Of a stretch of 64,000 bases of DNA, positions 25,161 to 33,600 are shown piece by piece. Source of the DNA: Aliivibrio sp. GTDB lineage: Bacteria > Pseudomonadota > Gammaproteobacteria > Enterobacterales > Vibrionaceae. Made by a program: the position numbers and the translations under genes. Under the pieces are notes generated by a model. It was not told the origin of the DNA and did no database searches. It was given only the letters and a program-made list of their open reading frames with translations. Every line of letters starts with the position of its first letter. Position 1 is the stretch's first letter. The stretch lies in NCBI GenBank assembly GCA_016764915.1, contig JAESQY010000104.1, positions 1 to 64,000 of the forward strand, read 5' to 3'.

Positions 25161-26567
25161 CTAGGTTATTTTGATGCTTTTTACACAGTTTCTTCCTGAC
25201 TCTTTTGCTAAGTATAGAGCTTTATCTGCAGTATTGATTATTTCGTCAGTTGTTTGATTTTGTAATGGGATCACTGAGGTGACTCCTGCACTAATTGTTA
25301 TGTAGTCAGAAGCGTGAGCAAATTCATGTACTATTGCGTGTTGTTCAACTGCTTTTCTTATGTTTTCAGCCACCTGTATAGCACCTTCAAGTTCGGTTTG
25401 AGGCAGAAGTAACACAAATTCTTCTCCACCAAATCGAGCAGCAAGATCGGATGATCGCAGTTTTATGCCACTTAATATTTTGGCGACTAAGCATAGGGTT
25501 TCATCCCCCGCTTGATGCCCGTAATTGTCGTTATAGGATTTAAAGTTATCAATATCAATCATAATCACGGCCAGGTGAGTTTTGTATCTTAAAGCACGTT
25601 TCCACTCACTGCTCATCTCTTCATTAAACTTTCGGCGGTTGGCTATGTCGGTGAGAGCATCAGTATAGGTCAACTTAAGTAGATCTTTCTCTGCAGATTT
25701 TCTCACCTTCATCTCTTGCGCAAGTCGGCGATTAATGAGTGTTGCCTCCTCAGCCATGAGCCGTGAGCGCTCTGAGTGAATGCGTAATCGCCTCATGATA
25801 AATCCGATACCAATTAATGAACCTAACAAGATTCCAGTAAGTAGATAAAAGGTCTGTAACAACATACCATTAGCTAGAACAATATTGGATTCAATAGGGG
25901 TGATGATTTCTAAAACCCCCCTTATATCGCCAGCTTTCCAGTCAACTTTAGGGCTGTTAGTCTGATTATTATGGCACTCAATACAGCTTTCTCTCATTAT
26001 ATCTGCGATAGCATAACGTAATGAAGTGATACCATCGATTTCTTCAATACGATAATAGGGCTGTGTAGGGTTTTTAGTGAGTGCTTGCCATGCAGAACGA
26101 GCAAAGTCATCTTGAAGACCGCCAGTATGTTCACGCCAAGGAAATGGGTAGGCACTGTACAATTTGGTTTTAAGTCCTCCTTCATTGTTCGCTAACTGCT
26201 CGCCTAACAACATACCCAAGGTGGCAGGAAGAGGAATTGTTTGATTATTCTGCTTGTAGTTATGATCAACCTTTAAACCATTTTTAAGTGCGGTGCTGAC
26301 TACTTCAGAGGCATAAATCGCGCGCAACTCCGTCAGTGTTTCTGCATACAGTTTGGCGTTTTGCAGTGCCATTGATTGAATTTGAACTTCAGAGAGTTTC
26401 TCTAAATGGAGTAATATAACGCCAGTACCGACACTGAAAAGCAGTGTGAGCATAATCGTAGGGTGATCGATGACTAAACGAAGAAAACGTTGTACAAGTT
26501 TTAGTGGATATGGCAATGCAAAAATACTCCGGAAACAGTAATAGCGCTTATAGTATTGATTGTACAT
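25161..26567 (-). CDS. Haem-type (DUF3365/Tll0287-like) sensor diguanylate cyclase, copy 1
   Basis: 468 residues with the same plan as the gene just downstream: helix at about 33-52, DUF3365 with PFPWREHTGG and the haem motif CIECHNNQTNSP, second helix at about 240-262, and GGDEF with LTYTDALTDIANRRKF and RFGGEEF preceded by an RSSD I-site. The two are clearly similar over their whole length and form a tandem duplication in one operon. The frame opens with TTG ATG; I use the ATG at 26567, but the ribosome site is weak. Differences concentrate in the periplasmic half, which hints at different signals. Confidence 0.87.
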   Translation of the reverse strand: MYNQYYKRYYCFRSIFALPYPLKLVQRFLRLVIDHPTIMLTLLFSVGTGVILLHLEKLSEVQIQSMALQNAKLYAETLTELRAIYASEVVSTALKNGLKVDHNYKQNNQTIPLPATLGMLLGEQLANNEGGLKTKLYSAYPFPWREHTGGLQDDFARSAWQALTKNPTQPYYRIEEIDGITSLRYAIADIMRESCIECHNNQTNSPKVDWKAGDIRGVLEIITPIESNIVLANGMLLQTFYLLTGILLGSLIGIGFIMRRLRIHSERSRLMAEEATLINRRLAQEMKVRKSAEKDLLKLTYTDALTDIANRRKFNEEMSSEWKRALRYKTHLAVIMIDIDNFKSYNDNYGHQAGDETLCLVAKILSGIKLRSSDLAARFGGEEFVLLLPQTELEGAIQVAENIRKAVEQHAIVHEFAHASDYITISAGVTSVIPLQNQTTDEIINTADKALYLAKESGRNCVKSIKIT

Positions 26568-26789
26568 CAATTACCAAATTTTCAATGTTTATCAGGTATT
26601 TTCGTGATCTACCCTTCGCGAAGATAGAGTGAAGTCAATATACGTTGAGTCATAATATAAAGAAAAGAGTGGTTTAAGTAGGACTGGCGTTCCAAATTAG
26701 CGGTTTTTTCACTTAAAACGCTCAAAGTAACAGGCATCGTCATGAGACGACACCTGAATATGGTCGCAATGAATAAATCCGCTTTTAGT

Positions 26790-27770
26790 TTATTTCGTGC
26801 TTCTTTGTTGTGCTTTTCGTTCACGTTTTTGCAGCTTACGAGCTTCAATCAATTTTGCCGCATCACCACCAACGTGTTGTTCACCTCGATTTTCAGCAAG
26901 TTGAATCTGTTTTTCTCTTTCTCGAAAGCGTTCTTTTTGCTCTAAAGTGTGGTTATCAAAACAGCGGTGACAACTGACTCCTTTTTCAAATTTGGAGTCT
27001 AAGATATCTTGTTTGGTAATAGGCAACCGACATGCGTTACACATGCTGTATTGCCCTTTCTCTAACTGATGATCAACGGCAACTCGACCATCAAAGACAT
27101 AACATTCACCTTGCCAGAGGCTCTCTTCTTTTGGTACGTCTTCAAGATATTTAAGAATGCCACCTTCTAAATGATAAACCTCATCAAAACCTTGTTCTTT
27201 TAAGTAGGCGGTTGATTTTTCGCAACGAATACCGCCAGTGCAGAACATGGCGACTTTTTTATGCTTTTCAGGGTCAAGATTGTTTTTAACGTACTCTGGA
27301 AACTCTCGAAATGTGTCCGTTTCTGGGTTCACAGCATGCGCAAATGTGCCTATTTCGATCTCGTAATCATTGCGGGTATCAACAACGATCACTTCTGGAT
27401 CTGAGATTAACGCATTCCAGTCTTTGGGTTTGACATAAGAACCCACCACGTGCAAAGGGTCAATCCCTTCGATACCCATAGTTACTATCTCTTTTTTTAG
27501 TTTTACTTTGGTTCGGTTAAAGGGCTGTACATCATCAAATGACTCTTTGTATACAACATCTTTTAAGCGAGTGTCTTGTTTGAACCAATTTAGCAGCGCA
27601 TCAATACCTTCACGAGTTGAGGCAACGGTACCGTTGATACCTTCATTAGCGAGTAACAGAGTGCCACGAATGGCGTGGTCAGCCATGAACTGCTGCAGAG
27701 GGTGTTGTAGCTCTGTAAAGTTATCTAGTGCGACAAATTTGTAGAGTGCACAAACGACATATTTAGACAT
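26790..27770 (-). CDS. trhO: tRNA uridine(34) hydroxylase (rhodanese fold)
   Basis: 326 residues, as E. coli TrhO (YceA). N-terminal ferredoxin-like domain, then a rhodanese domain with [15 protein letters not shown] and the active cysteine in [16 protein letters not shown], then a zinc-type pair (CNAC, CHRC) and a basic tail. It hydroxylates U34 of tRNA on the way to 5-oxyacetyl or methoxy uridine, dependent on oxygen. The start at 27770 has AAGGA 5 nt upstream. Confidence 0.94.
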   Translation of the reverse strand: MSKYVVCALYKFVALDNFTELQHPLQQFMADHAIRGTLLLANEGINGTVASTREGIDALLNWFKQDTRLKDVVYKESFDDVQPFNRTKVKLKKEIVTMGIEGIDPLHVVGSYVKPKDWNALISDPEVIVVDTRNDYEIEIGTFAHAVNPETDTFREFPEYVKNNLDPEKHKKVAMFCTGGIRCEKSTAYLKEQGFDEVYHLEGGILKYLEDVPKEESLWQGECYVFDGRVAVDHQLEKGQYSMCNACRLPITKQDILDSKFEKGVSCHRCFDNHTLEQKERFREREKQIQLAENRGEQHVGGDAAKLIEARKLQKRERKAQQRSTK

Positions 27771-27885
27771 GATTTTCCTTTTGCGAACTGGAACGTAAAT
27801 CCAGAGCAATAGATGAATGAGCGCGGATTATAGCGGATGTGTTAATCGACAAATACAGACAGATAGTAGGGATATTGCTCGGTGA

Positions 27886-28083
27886 TCACTCCTCTTTGTT
27901 TATAGCCCGTTGCGCGTATTTAAACGATGCATATGCAATCATGATCAGCAGGAAAGGAATAAACGCAGCGGTGTACTCAATCCAGTCTCCTTGCGGAAAA
28001 GCTTTACTTAATATTAGGTGACCAAAAATCGATAAAAAGGCACACAACAGTATTACAGGGATCAGTTTCAATTCCGCTTTCAT
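27886..28083 (-). CDS. Small two-helix membrane protein
   Basis: 65 residues with two hydrophobic segments (about 5-25 and 38-56) and a charged C-terminus. AGGA lies 9 nt upstream of the ATG. It follows ccoG by 11 nt on the same strand, so it probably shares its transcript and may work with cytochrome oxidase assembly. No family recognised. Confidence 0.65.
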   Translation of the reverse strand: MKAELKLIPVILLCAFLSIFGHLILSKAFPQGDWIEYTAAFIPFLLIMIAYASFKYAQRAINKEE

Positions 28084-28094
28084 TTTTAGCTTTC

Positions 28095-29516
28095 CTATTT
28101 AATGATATTCAAAAATCGACTTTCAGAGTGAGTCGTCGTGTGATTATTATCTTGCATGTTGAACATGATTTCAGAGACGGGTTTCATCGCCACATTAAAG
28201 TGTATTCCAAGGCTGATCGGCACACTCAATACTTCCCCCGGTTGAACGTCAACAGTTAGGGGTCCATACCAGCGGTTGTCTGGCAAACCTGTGACTGACA
28301 GTAGATAGGTTTGTGGCTGTTGAGTTTTATTGAATACTTTTAATGTGTAAGTATTCTCAATTAGTCCTTGGTTATTAATTTTAAACAGCTGAGTTCGGTC
28401 ACGCAACACATCCAATCTCATCGGAGAAATGGTCATTATTTGTAATATAAATAACCCGACCATTAATAGCAATACGGCGGCATAACCGATAAGTTTTGGC
28501 CTGAAGATCGTATTTTTATTTCCCTGTTGCTGATGTTCTGTGGTGTATTTGATTAAGCCTTTCGGGTAGCCCATTTTCTCCATGGTATTATCACAAGCAT
28601 CAATGCATGCGCCGCAATTGATGCATTCATACTGAAGCCCATCGCGGATATCAATGCCAGTCGGACAAACTTCTACACAGAGATTGCAATCGATGCAGTC
28701 ACCTAGTTTTAATTCTGTAAGGTTGGCTTTTTTTGAGCGAGGGCCGCGTTTATCACCACGGGCTGTATCATAGCCGACGATGTAGGTGTCTTTATCGAAC
28801 ATTGCTGATTGGAAACGGGCATAAGGGCACATATGAATGCAGACAATAGAGCGCATCCACCCAGCATTAATGTAGGTACAAAATGCGAAGAACAGCATCC
28901 AAAATCCAGACCAGAAAGAGGCTTGTGCAGTAACAAAGTCAATGAGGAGATCTTTAATTGGGAAAAAGTAGCCAGTAAAGGTCAATCCGGTAACTAAAGA
29001 TATCAATCCCCATGCTAAATGTTTGGCTGTTTTTCGAATAGCCAAAGACGTGGTTAATGGCAGCTTATCTTGCTTTCGTCGTTTATTGGCAGCACCTTCT
29101 AATTTTTCTTCAAACCAGATGAACATAAAGGTCCATACGGTTTGTGGGCAGAGATAGCCACACCATACTCTGCCAAGAAAAGTGGTAATGAAGAATAGAC
29201 CAAATGCCGCAATAATAAACAGCACTGCCAGCAACGTGAAATCTTGTGGGAACAGTGTAGTGCCAAAGAAGTAAAATTTCTGATTCCAAAAGTCCAACAG
29301 TATTGCTTGATGATTGTCGTATGAAATCCACGGTGTTAAACCAAATAATAACAGCAACAACCAAGCGCCATTACGTCTAAGTGCTTGGAACTTCCCCTGG
29401 CTTTTTCGAACGTATATTCCATTGTTAGGATTAAAACGGTCACTGTTGTTGTTATGAGTTTTTGGATTAAATTGACTGGGTGTGACCTCTTTAATCTCTA
29501 TGCGATTACCACTCAT
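28095..29516 (-). CDS. ccoG: Cytochrome c oxidase accessory protein CcoG (FixG/RdxA)
   Basis: 473 residues. Five or so membrane helices in the N-terminal half carry VWCGYLCPQTVWT and CIHMCPYARFQ; two 4Fe-4S clusters are bound by CIDCNLCVEVCPTG and CINCGACIDACD near residues 260-305. The C-terminal periplasmic Ig-like domain completes the family plan. CcoG helps copper delivery to cbb3-type oxidase as a copper reductase. It stands apart from ccoNOPQ genes here. Upstream are three TAGAACAGTT-type repeats. Confidence 0.93.
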   Translation of the reverse strand: MSGNRIEIKEVTPSQFNPKTHNNNSDRFNPNNGIYVRKSQGKFQALRRNGAWLLLLLFGLTPWISYDNHQAILLDFWNQKFYFFGTTLFPQDFTLLAVLFIIAAFGLFFITTFLGRVWCGYLCPQTVWTFMFIWFEEKLEGAANKRRKQDKLPLTTSLAIRKTAKHLAWGLISLVTGLTFTGYFFPIKDLLIDFVTAQASFWSGFWMLFFAFCTYINAGWMRSIVCIHMCPYARFQSAMFDKDTYIVGYDTARGDKRGPRSKKANLTELKLGDCIDCNLCVEVCPTGIDIRDGLQYECINCGACIDACDNTMEKMGYPKGLIKYTTEHQQQGNKNTIFRPKLIGYAAVLLLMVGLFILQIMTISPMRLDVLRDRTQLFKINNQGLIENTYTLKVFNKTQQPQTYLLSVTGLPDNRWYGPLTVDVQPGEVLSVPISLGIHFNVAMKPVSEIMFNMQDNNHTTTHSESRFLNIIK

Positions 29517-29582
29517 TTCTGCCCTTGATTTCCATACTAAATATCAATGGATATATTGGAGCATAGGGAGTTAACAAAGCGG

Positions 29583-29645
29583 TAGAACAGTTACATTGAA
29601 AAAGAGTAGAACAGTTGAATAAACATGAAAAAATGCCGAACAGTT
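29583..29645 (+). repeat. Three direct GAACAGTT repeats upstream of ccoG
   Basis: TAGAACAGTT occurs at 29583-29592 and 29607-29616, and the variant CCGAACAGTT at 29636-29645. They lie in the short space between the MocR-type gene and ccoG. An inverted copy lies before the MocR-type gene. This is what binding sites for that regulator would look like; unproven. Confidence 0.5.
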
Positions 29646-29657
29646 TTGTGTTTATAC

Positions 29658-31073
29658 CTATTTAGAGGTGCTTTTAATTAATAATGCAAGCTGCTTAATC
29701 GCTTTCTCAGTCTCATTTGTCCAAGGAAAAGAGAAGTTCAAACGAATGTGTTGATTGAAGCACTCTTGGGTAGTAAACAACATACCTGGCGCAATGCCTA
29801 TGCTCTTTTGCAGAGCCTGTTTATAGAGTTGTTCGCTGTTGATTTTCTTAGGCAACTCAAGCCACAAAAAGTAGCCACCATCAGGTTGGGTGATGCGGGT
29901 ATCATTCGGGAAGTAACGGATAATTGCTTGCAACATCTGATTTTTTCTCTGCTCCAGTATACGGCGAAGCTTTCTTAGATGGGTATCAAAACCACCTTGC
30001 TGTAGGTAGTTGGTTAACCCCAATTGTGTTGGTACGCTGGCTGAGAGCGTCGACATTAACTGCAAGCGTTGGATTTTTTCGGCGTACGGCCCAGCAACAA
30101 CCCAGCCAACACGGTATCCGGGAGATAAGCATTTTGAAAACGATGAACAGTGCAGAATATTGCCACTTTTATCATGATATTTTGCAGGTAACGGTTTGTT
30201 TTTTGTGAAGTAGAGCTCGGCGTAAACGTCATCTTCAATCAGAGGAATATGGTGATCTTCGAGTAGTTCGGCAAGGGCTCTTTTTCTCTCGTCACTCATG
30301 ACAAAACCAAGTGGATTTTGAAAATTGGTCATAAACCAGCATGCTTTAATAGGCTGGTGCTCACATGCCGCTTTTAATACTTCTAAATCCACGCCATCTT
30401 TGGGATGCGTTGGTATCTCAATTGCTTTTAGTTTTAAGCGTTCAATGGCTTGCAGTGCACCATAAAAAGTCGGGGATTCAATAGCAACCAGATCGCCAGG
30501 TTGAGTGACCGCTTGCAAGCAAAGATTGAGTGATTCAAGGGCACCGGAAGTGATTACAATATCATCGGGGCTGACATTCATCCCATCTAATGCGTAGCGC
30601 TGCGCAATACAACGTCTGAGTGCTTCACTTCCAGGAGGCAAGTTTGAAACGGCTCCTGAGGCCGGCATTCTACGCATACTACTGGCTAATGAACGCGCCA
30701 GTGCCTGTTGAGGAAACAGCTTGGGGTCAGGGAACGCAGAACTAAAAGGCACTATATTGGGATTCTTAGTTTTTTGCAGTAGGTCAAACAGAACATTGTT
30801 GATATCAACCGCATCCGATTTCATTAACTGTTGCGATGGAGCACTGGGTTCTTGAACAATATTGAGCTGAGGAGCAACGTAATAACCCGATTGAGGCTTA
30901 GAGACAATTAACCCCTGGCTTTCGAGCAGTTGATATCCTTGCAGTACTGTTGCTAAGCTAAATCCTGAAGTGGCGCAACTGGCGCGAATTGACGGTAACT
31001 TGTCACCAGAATGCCAAACTCTGTTTTTTATCTGCAATTTCAAATCGTGGGCTAGTTGCTCGTAACGTCTCAT
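29658..31073 (-). CDS. MocR-type GntR regulator with aminotransferase domain (YdcR-like)
   Basis: 471 residues, collinear with E. coli YdcR. A GntR winged helix (residues 1-70: YEQLAHDLKLQIKNRVWHSG, SGFSLATVLQGYQLLESQGL) is joined to a fold-type I PLP domain with NLPPGSEALRRCIAQRY, NFQNPLGF, LIEDDVYAELYF and the lysine site CSSFSKCLSPGYRVGWV. Such proteins use PLP or amino-acid adducts as effectors rather than catalysing transamination. ATG at 31073 has GAG 6 nt upstream. It is divergent from ppnP and upstream of ccoG. Confidence 0.9.
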   Translation of the reverse strand: MRRYEQLAHDLKLQIKNRVWHSGDKLPSIRASCATSGFSLATVLQGYQLLESQGLIVSKPQSGYYVAPQLNIVQEPSAPSQQLMKSDAVDINNVLFDLLQKTKNPNIVPFSSAFPDPKLFPQQALARSLASSMRRMPASGAVSNLPPGSEALRRCIAQRYALDGMNVSPDDIVITSGALESLNLCLQAVTQPGDLVAIESPTFYGALQAIERLKLKAIEIPTHPKDGVDLEVLKAACEHQPIKACWFMTNFQNPLGFVMSDERKRALAELLEDHHIPLIEDDVYAELYFTKNKPLPAKYHDKSGNILHCSSFSKCLSPGYRVGWVVAGPYAEKIQRLQLMSTLSASVPTQLGLTNYLQQGGFDTHLRKLRRILEQRKNQMLQAIIRYFPNDTRITQPDGGYFLWLELPKKINSEQLYKQALQKSIGIAPGMLFTTQECFNQHIRLNFSFPWTNETEKAIKQLALLIKSTSK

Positions 31074-31081
31074 TGGCACTC

Positions 31082-31091
31082 AACTGTTCTA
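31082..31091 (-). promoter_or_regulatory. Inverted copy of TAGAACAGTT before the MocR-type gene
   Basis: AACTGTTCTA on the plus strand, that is TAGAACAGTT on the minus strand, ends 8 nt before the start of the MocR-type gene. It matches the two perfect repeats near ccoG and could be an autoregulatory site. Confidence 0.45.
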
Positions 31092-31227
31092 GGTATTATT
31101 AAAAAATAATATACTGTAATGAGTGAGGAATAAACGGCTAATTGACTTATTTAATGGTTAGTACTCGATTTTGGTTTGATGGTACTCTCACGTTGACCCT
31201 ATTTTATTTAGTCATACGGAGATGATG

Positions 31228-31542
31228 ATGTCAGAGTTTAAAAATGTAACGGTAGTCAAACAAGCGAGTGTCTATTTCGAAGGCAAGGTGACGAGTAGAA
31301 CTATCAATTTTGCGGATGGAAGCCATAAAACACTGGGTATTATGCAAGCGGGAAGTTACGAGTTTGGTACCGTTCAAAAAGAGATCATGGAAATACTATC
31401 TGGCGAGCTTAATGTGCTGCTCCCTCAAGCAACTGAGTGGGTCAATATCAAAGGTGGTGAGCAGTTTGAAGTACCCGCTAATGCTAAGTTTAAGGTGGAA
31501 GTTATCACTCTCACTGATTACTGCTGTTCGTATATCGTTTAA
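31228..31542 (+). CDS. ppnP: Pyrimidine/purine nucleoside phosphorylase PpnP
   Basis: 104 residues, a single cupin-like domain as in E. coli PpnP (YaiE, DUF1255): [44 protein letters not shown] and a terminal CCSYIV. It phosphorolyses several nucleosides to base and ribose 1-phosphate. Three ATG codons run together; the third (31228) is 6 nt from GGAG and is preferred. Divergent from the MocR-type regulator. Confidence 0.92.
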   Translation: MSEFKNVTVVKQASVYFEGKVTSRTINFADGSHKTLGIMQAGSYEFGTVQKEIMEILSGELNVLLPQATEWVNIKGGEQFEVPANAKFKVEVITLTDYCCSYIV

Positions 31543-31645
31543 ATATTGAACTTAGCCATTGTTGGGTTATTTTCAATTAAGATTTTGTGGTGGATTCATG
31601 ATACTCACTCGGTTTTAGTACCATTACATCACCAAAAGGGTGAGT

Positions 31646-31672
31646 CGGCGCTCTTCAGAGTATAGAGCGCCG
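31646..31672. terminator. Hairpin between ppnP and the protease gene
   Basis: CGGCGCTCT (31646-31654) and AGAGCGCCG (31664-31672), perfect 9-bp stem, 9-nt loop. It lies 6 nt beyond the protease stop codon and about 100 nt after ppnP. T-tracts are weak on both sides. Confidence 0.6.
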
Positions 31673-31678
31673 TATTGG

Positions 31679-32728
31679 TTATTTTCTGCGTTTTAAATGA
31701 ACCCCTGCTAAGAGCAGTAAACCAAAGATTCCCAAAGAACCACCACCGCTGGAGTTACTGCTATTTGATGATGTGTACTCATCAAATGGGTTGTAGGAGT
31801 GTGAGTAAACATTTGCTTGATTCAATGTTGGAACCGAAATGCCAGTAGTCGTGCTAATCCATGTTAAGTAGTTACTTACTTCAGTGTAAACACTAGGGAT
31901 ACTAGTAAGACCGCAACCACCGGCTAGCCCATAGCTGACTAGTCCAATGAGTCGAACCCCACCATCACTATCGCCTGAGTAATTAGGGTCTTGCCAAACG
32001 AGTGGGCCTCCACTATCACCACCACAGCTAGATGTAGAGCTACTAGGATTAGTTTTTATGGCGCAAATTGAGGTAGAAGCATTAACTGATGTTGCTCCCC
32101 AAAGTGCATCACAATTTCCGTCAGGGACTCCGACGAGTATAGCTTGTTTGAGGTTGTTAGATTGCATATTGACTGTTGAATGTGTGCTTCCCCAACCGGA
32201 TACAATTACGCTTGCAGCATTATCTTGATTATAGGTAGAAAACTCGTTAACCCATACATTTGAAAAGGCACCATCTAGCCGAGTTTGACCAGCTGGTTCT
32301 ATTAGTGAAATTGGAGTGCTTTGGATTATATCAGCAGAAATTTCCAATAGAGCAATATCATGCTCAACTGTAGAGTGGTTGTAAGATGGATTTTTATATA
32401 CATTGGTAACACTGTATTCAGTACTTGATGGTAAAAATGAATTACCAGCATAAACCTTTATTTCAGATTTCGAGTAGGTACTATGATCCACTTTATCTAC
32501 ACAGTGTGCAGCAGTTAAAACCCACTTTTTATTAATAACCACACCGCCGCAAACATACGGACCGCTATCCAAACCGTTGATATCGGTTTCTAATCGAACC
32601 TGCCATGGAATGTAACTTGAACTATAACTTCCCTCAACGATGTAAGGACTTATTTCTAGACTCTCTGAGTTTGATGCTGCTGAAAAGAGTGTAATTAAAG
32701 AAAAATAAAACCAAATAAGATACTTCAT
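31679..32728 (-). CDS. Secreted trypsin-like serine protease with GlyGly-CTERM tail
   Basis: 349 residues. Signal peptide (MKYLIWFYFSLITLFSAAS), then an S1 domain with LTAAHCV (His), HDIALLEI (Asp) and CGGDSGGPLVW (Ser). The C-terminus has a Ser/Asn-rich linker, SSGGGSLGIFGLLLLAGVHLKRRK-type end: a glycine cluster, one hydrophobic helix and basic residues, the GlyGly-CTERM signal cut by rhombosortase on type II-secreted proteins. It resembles Vibrio VesA/B/C proteases. Start at 32728 has AGGT 6-7 nt upstream; the frame is open further to 32830 but without a signal peptide. Confidence 0.9.
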   Translation of the reverse strand: MKYLIWFYFSLITLFSAASNSESLEISPYIVEGSYSSSYIPWQVRLETDINGLDSGPYVCGGVVINKKWVLTAAHCVDKVDHSTYSKSEIKVYAGNSFLPSSTEYSVTNVYKNPSYNHSTVEHDIALLEISADIIQSTPISLIEPAGQTRLDGAFSNVWVNEFSTYNQDNAASVIVSGWGSTHSTVNMQSNNLKQAILVGVPDGNCDALWGATSVNASTSICAIKTNPSSSTSSCGGDSGGPLVWQDPNYSGDSDGGVRLIGLVSYGLAGGCGLTSIPSVYTEVSNYLTWISTTTGISVPTLNQANVYSHSYNPFDEYTSSNSSNSSGGGSLGIFGLLLLAGVHLKRRK

Positions 32729-32877
32729 ACTACAACCTATTAAATTTTTTAATAAAAATAGAAACTTAAGGTATCTGTTTCGGAAATGAATCATATGCTC
32801 ATCCTCTGCGAAATCAATGATTGATTTCAAGTAGTGTCATATTTGTGAGTTGAGTTTTTTAACAATAACGAGCGCAC

Positions 32878-32892
32878 TAGACGACTGGTCTA
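32878..32892. promoter_or_regulatory. TetR operator copy 1 (upstream of the regulator gene)
   Basis: TAGACGACTGGTCTA, an inverted repeat TAGAC-N5-GTCTA, 20 nt before the regulator's ATG. The same 15 bases, within an identical 23-base block (32875-32897), recur before curA. Confidence 0.85.
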
Positions 32893-32912
32893 TTTTGTAT
32901 TATATTAGCGCC

Positions 32913-33509
32913 ATGAAAATAGAAACCAAAGATACAAGGCAGCACATTTTAGACACGGGTTATCAGTTGATCGCCGGGCAGGGCTTCTCGAATGTGGGTT
33001 TGTCACAAATTTTAAAGCATGCGGATGTGCCTAAAGGATCGTTTTACCACTATTTCAAATCAAAAGAGCAGTTTGGTGAAGCGTTGATTAATGATTATTT
33101 TGATGATTATCAACTCAGAATAGATGAACGATTTAACAGCAATGATGGCAGTGCTTATGATCGATTAATGGGTTACTGGCAGTGCTGGATTGATGTGCAC
33201 TCAGAGAGCAGTGCTTTGCAAAAGTGTTTGGTTGTGAAGTTAAGTGCCGAAGTTTCCGATTTGTCTGAGCCGATGCGCTTAGCACTGCTTAACGGTGCCA
33301 CTCAAATTATCGGTGCGATCAGCCGTTGCATTGATGATGGTGTCAAAGAGGGTTCAATAAGCGTTAAAAATGCGGATGAAACGGCAGAGCTGCTTTACAA
33401 TCTTTGGGTTGGTGCGAGCTTGATGAGCAAGTTGAGAAAAAACAGCGATGGGTTAGACAGAGTCATGTTGTTCACCCGGTCGCTGCTTAAAAACGAAATA
33501 ATAGACTAA
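32913..33509 (+). CDS. TetR-family repressor of the curA-gst-yqhD operon
   Basis: 198 residues. The DNA-binding head reads RQHILDTGYQLIAGQGFSNVGLSQILKHADVPKGSFYHYFKSKEQFGEALI, and the rest is a helical ligand domain with CLVVKLSAEVSDLSEPMR; the cysteine and overall form recall NemR/AcuR-type sensors of reactive electrophiles. ATG at 32913 fits the TetR N-terminus; the upstream in-frame extension covers the operator. Identical operators lie before this gene and before curA, so it should repress both. Confidence 0.9.
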   Translation: MKIETKDTRQHILDTGYQLIAGQGFSNVGLSQILKHADVPKGSFYHYFKSKEQFGEALINDYFDDYQLRIDERFNSNDGSAYDRLMGYWQCWIDVHSESSALQKCLVVKLSAEVSDLSEPMRLALLNGATQIIGAISRCIDDGVKEGSISVKNADETAELLYNLWVGASLMSKLRKNSDGLDRVMLFTRSLLKNEIID

Positions 33510-33518
33510 AGAACAATA

Positions 33519-33547
33519 CCCCACCGTTTGCTGGTGGGGATTTTTTA
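33519..33547 (+). terminator. Rho-independent terminator of the tetR gene
   Basis: CCCCACC (33519-33525) pairs with GGTGGGG (33533-33539), then ATTTTTTAT. It separates the regulator from the operon it controls. Confidence 0.9.
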
Positions 33548-33556
33548 TACTCACAC

Positions 33557-33571
33557 TAGACGACTGGTCTA
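33557..33571. promoter_or_regulatory. TetR operator copy 2 (upstream of curA)
   Basis: TAGACGACTGGTCTA again, 29 nt before the curA start and right after the terminator. Identity extends over 23 bases (33554-33576) with copy 1. Confidence 0.88.
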
Positions 33572-33600
33572 TTTTGGGCTAAAACAGATGAGAAACCATA

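Noticed and set aside
26609-26848. Minus-strand frame of 79 codons between the cyclases and trhO
   Set aside because: It overlaps the end of trhO, has no ribosome site and no protein-like composition.
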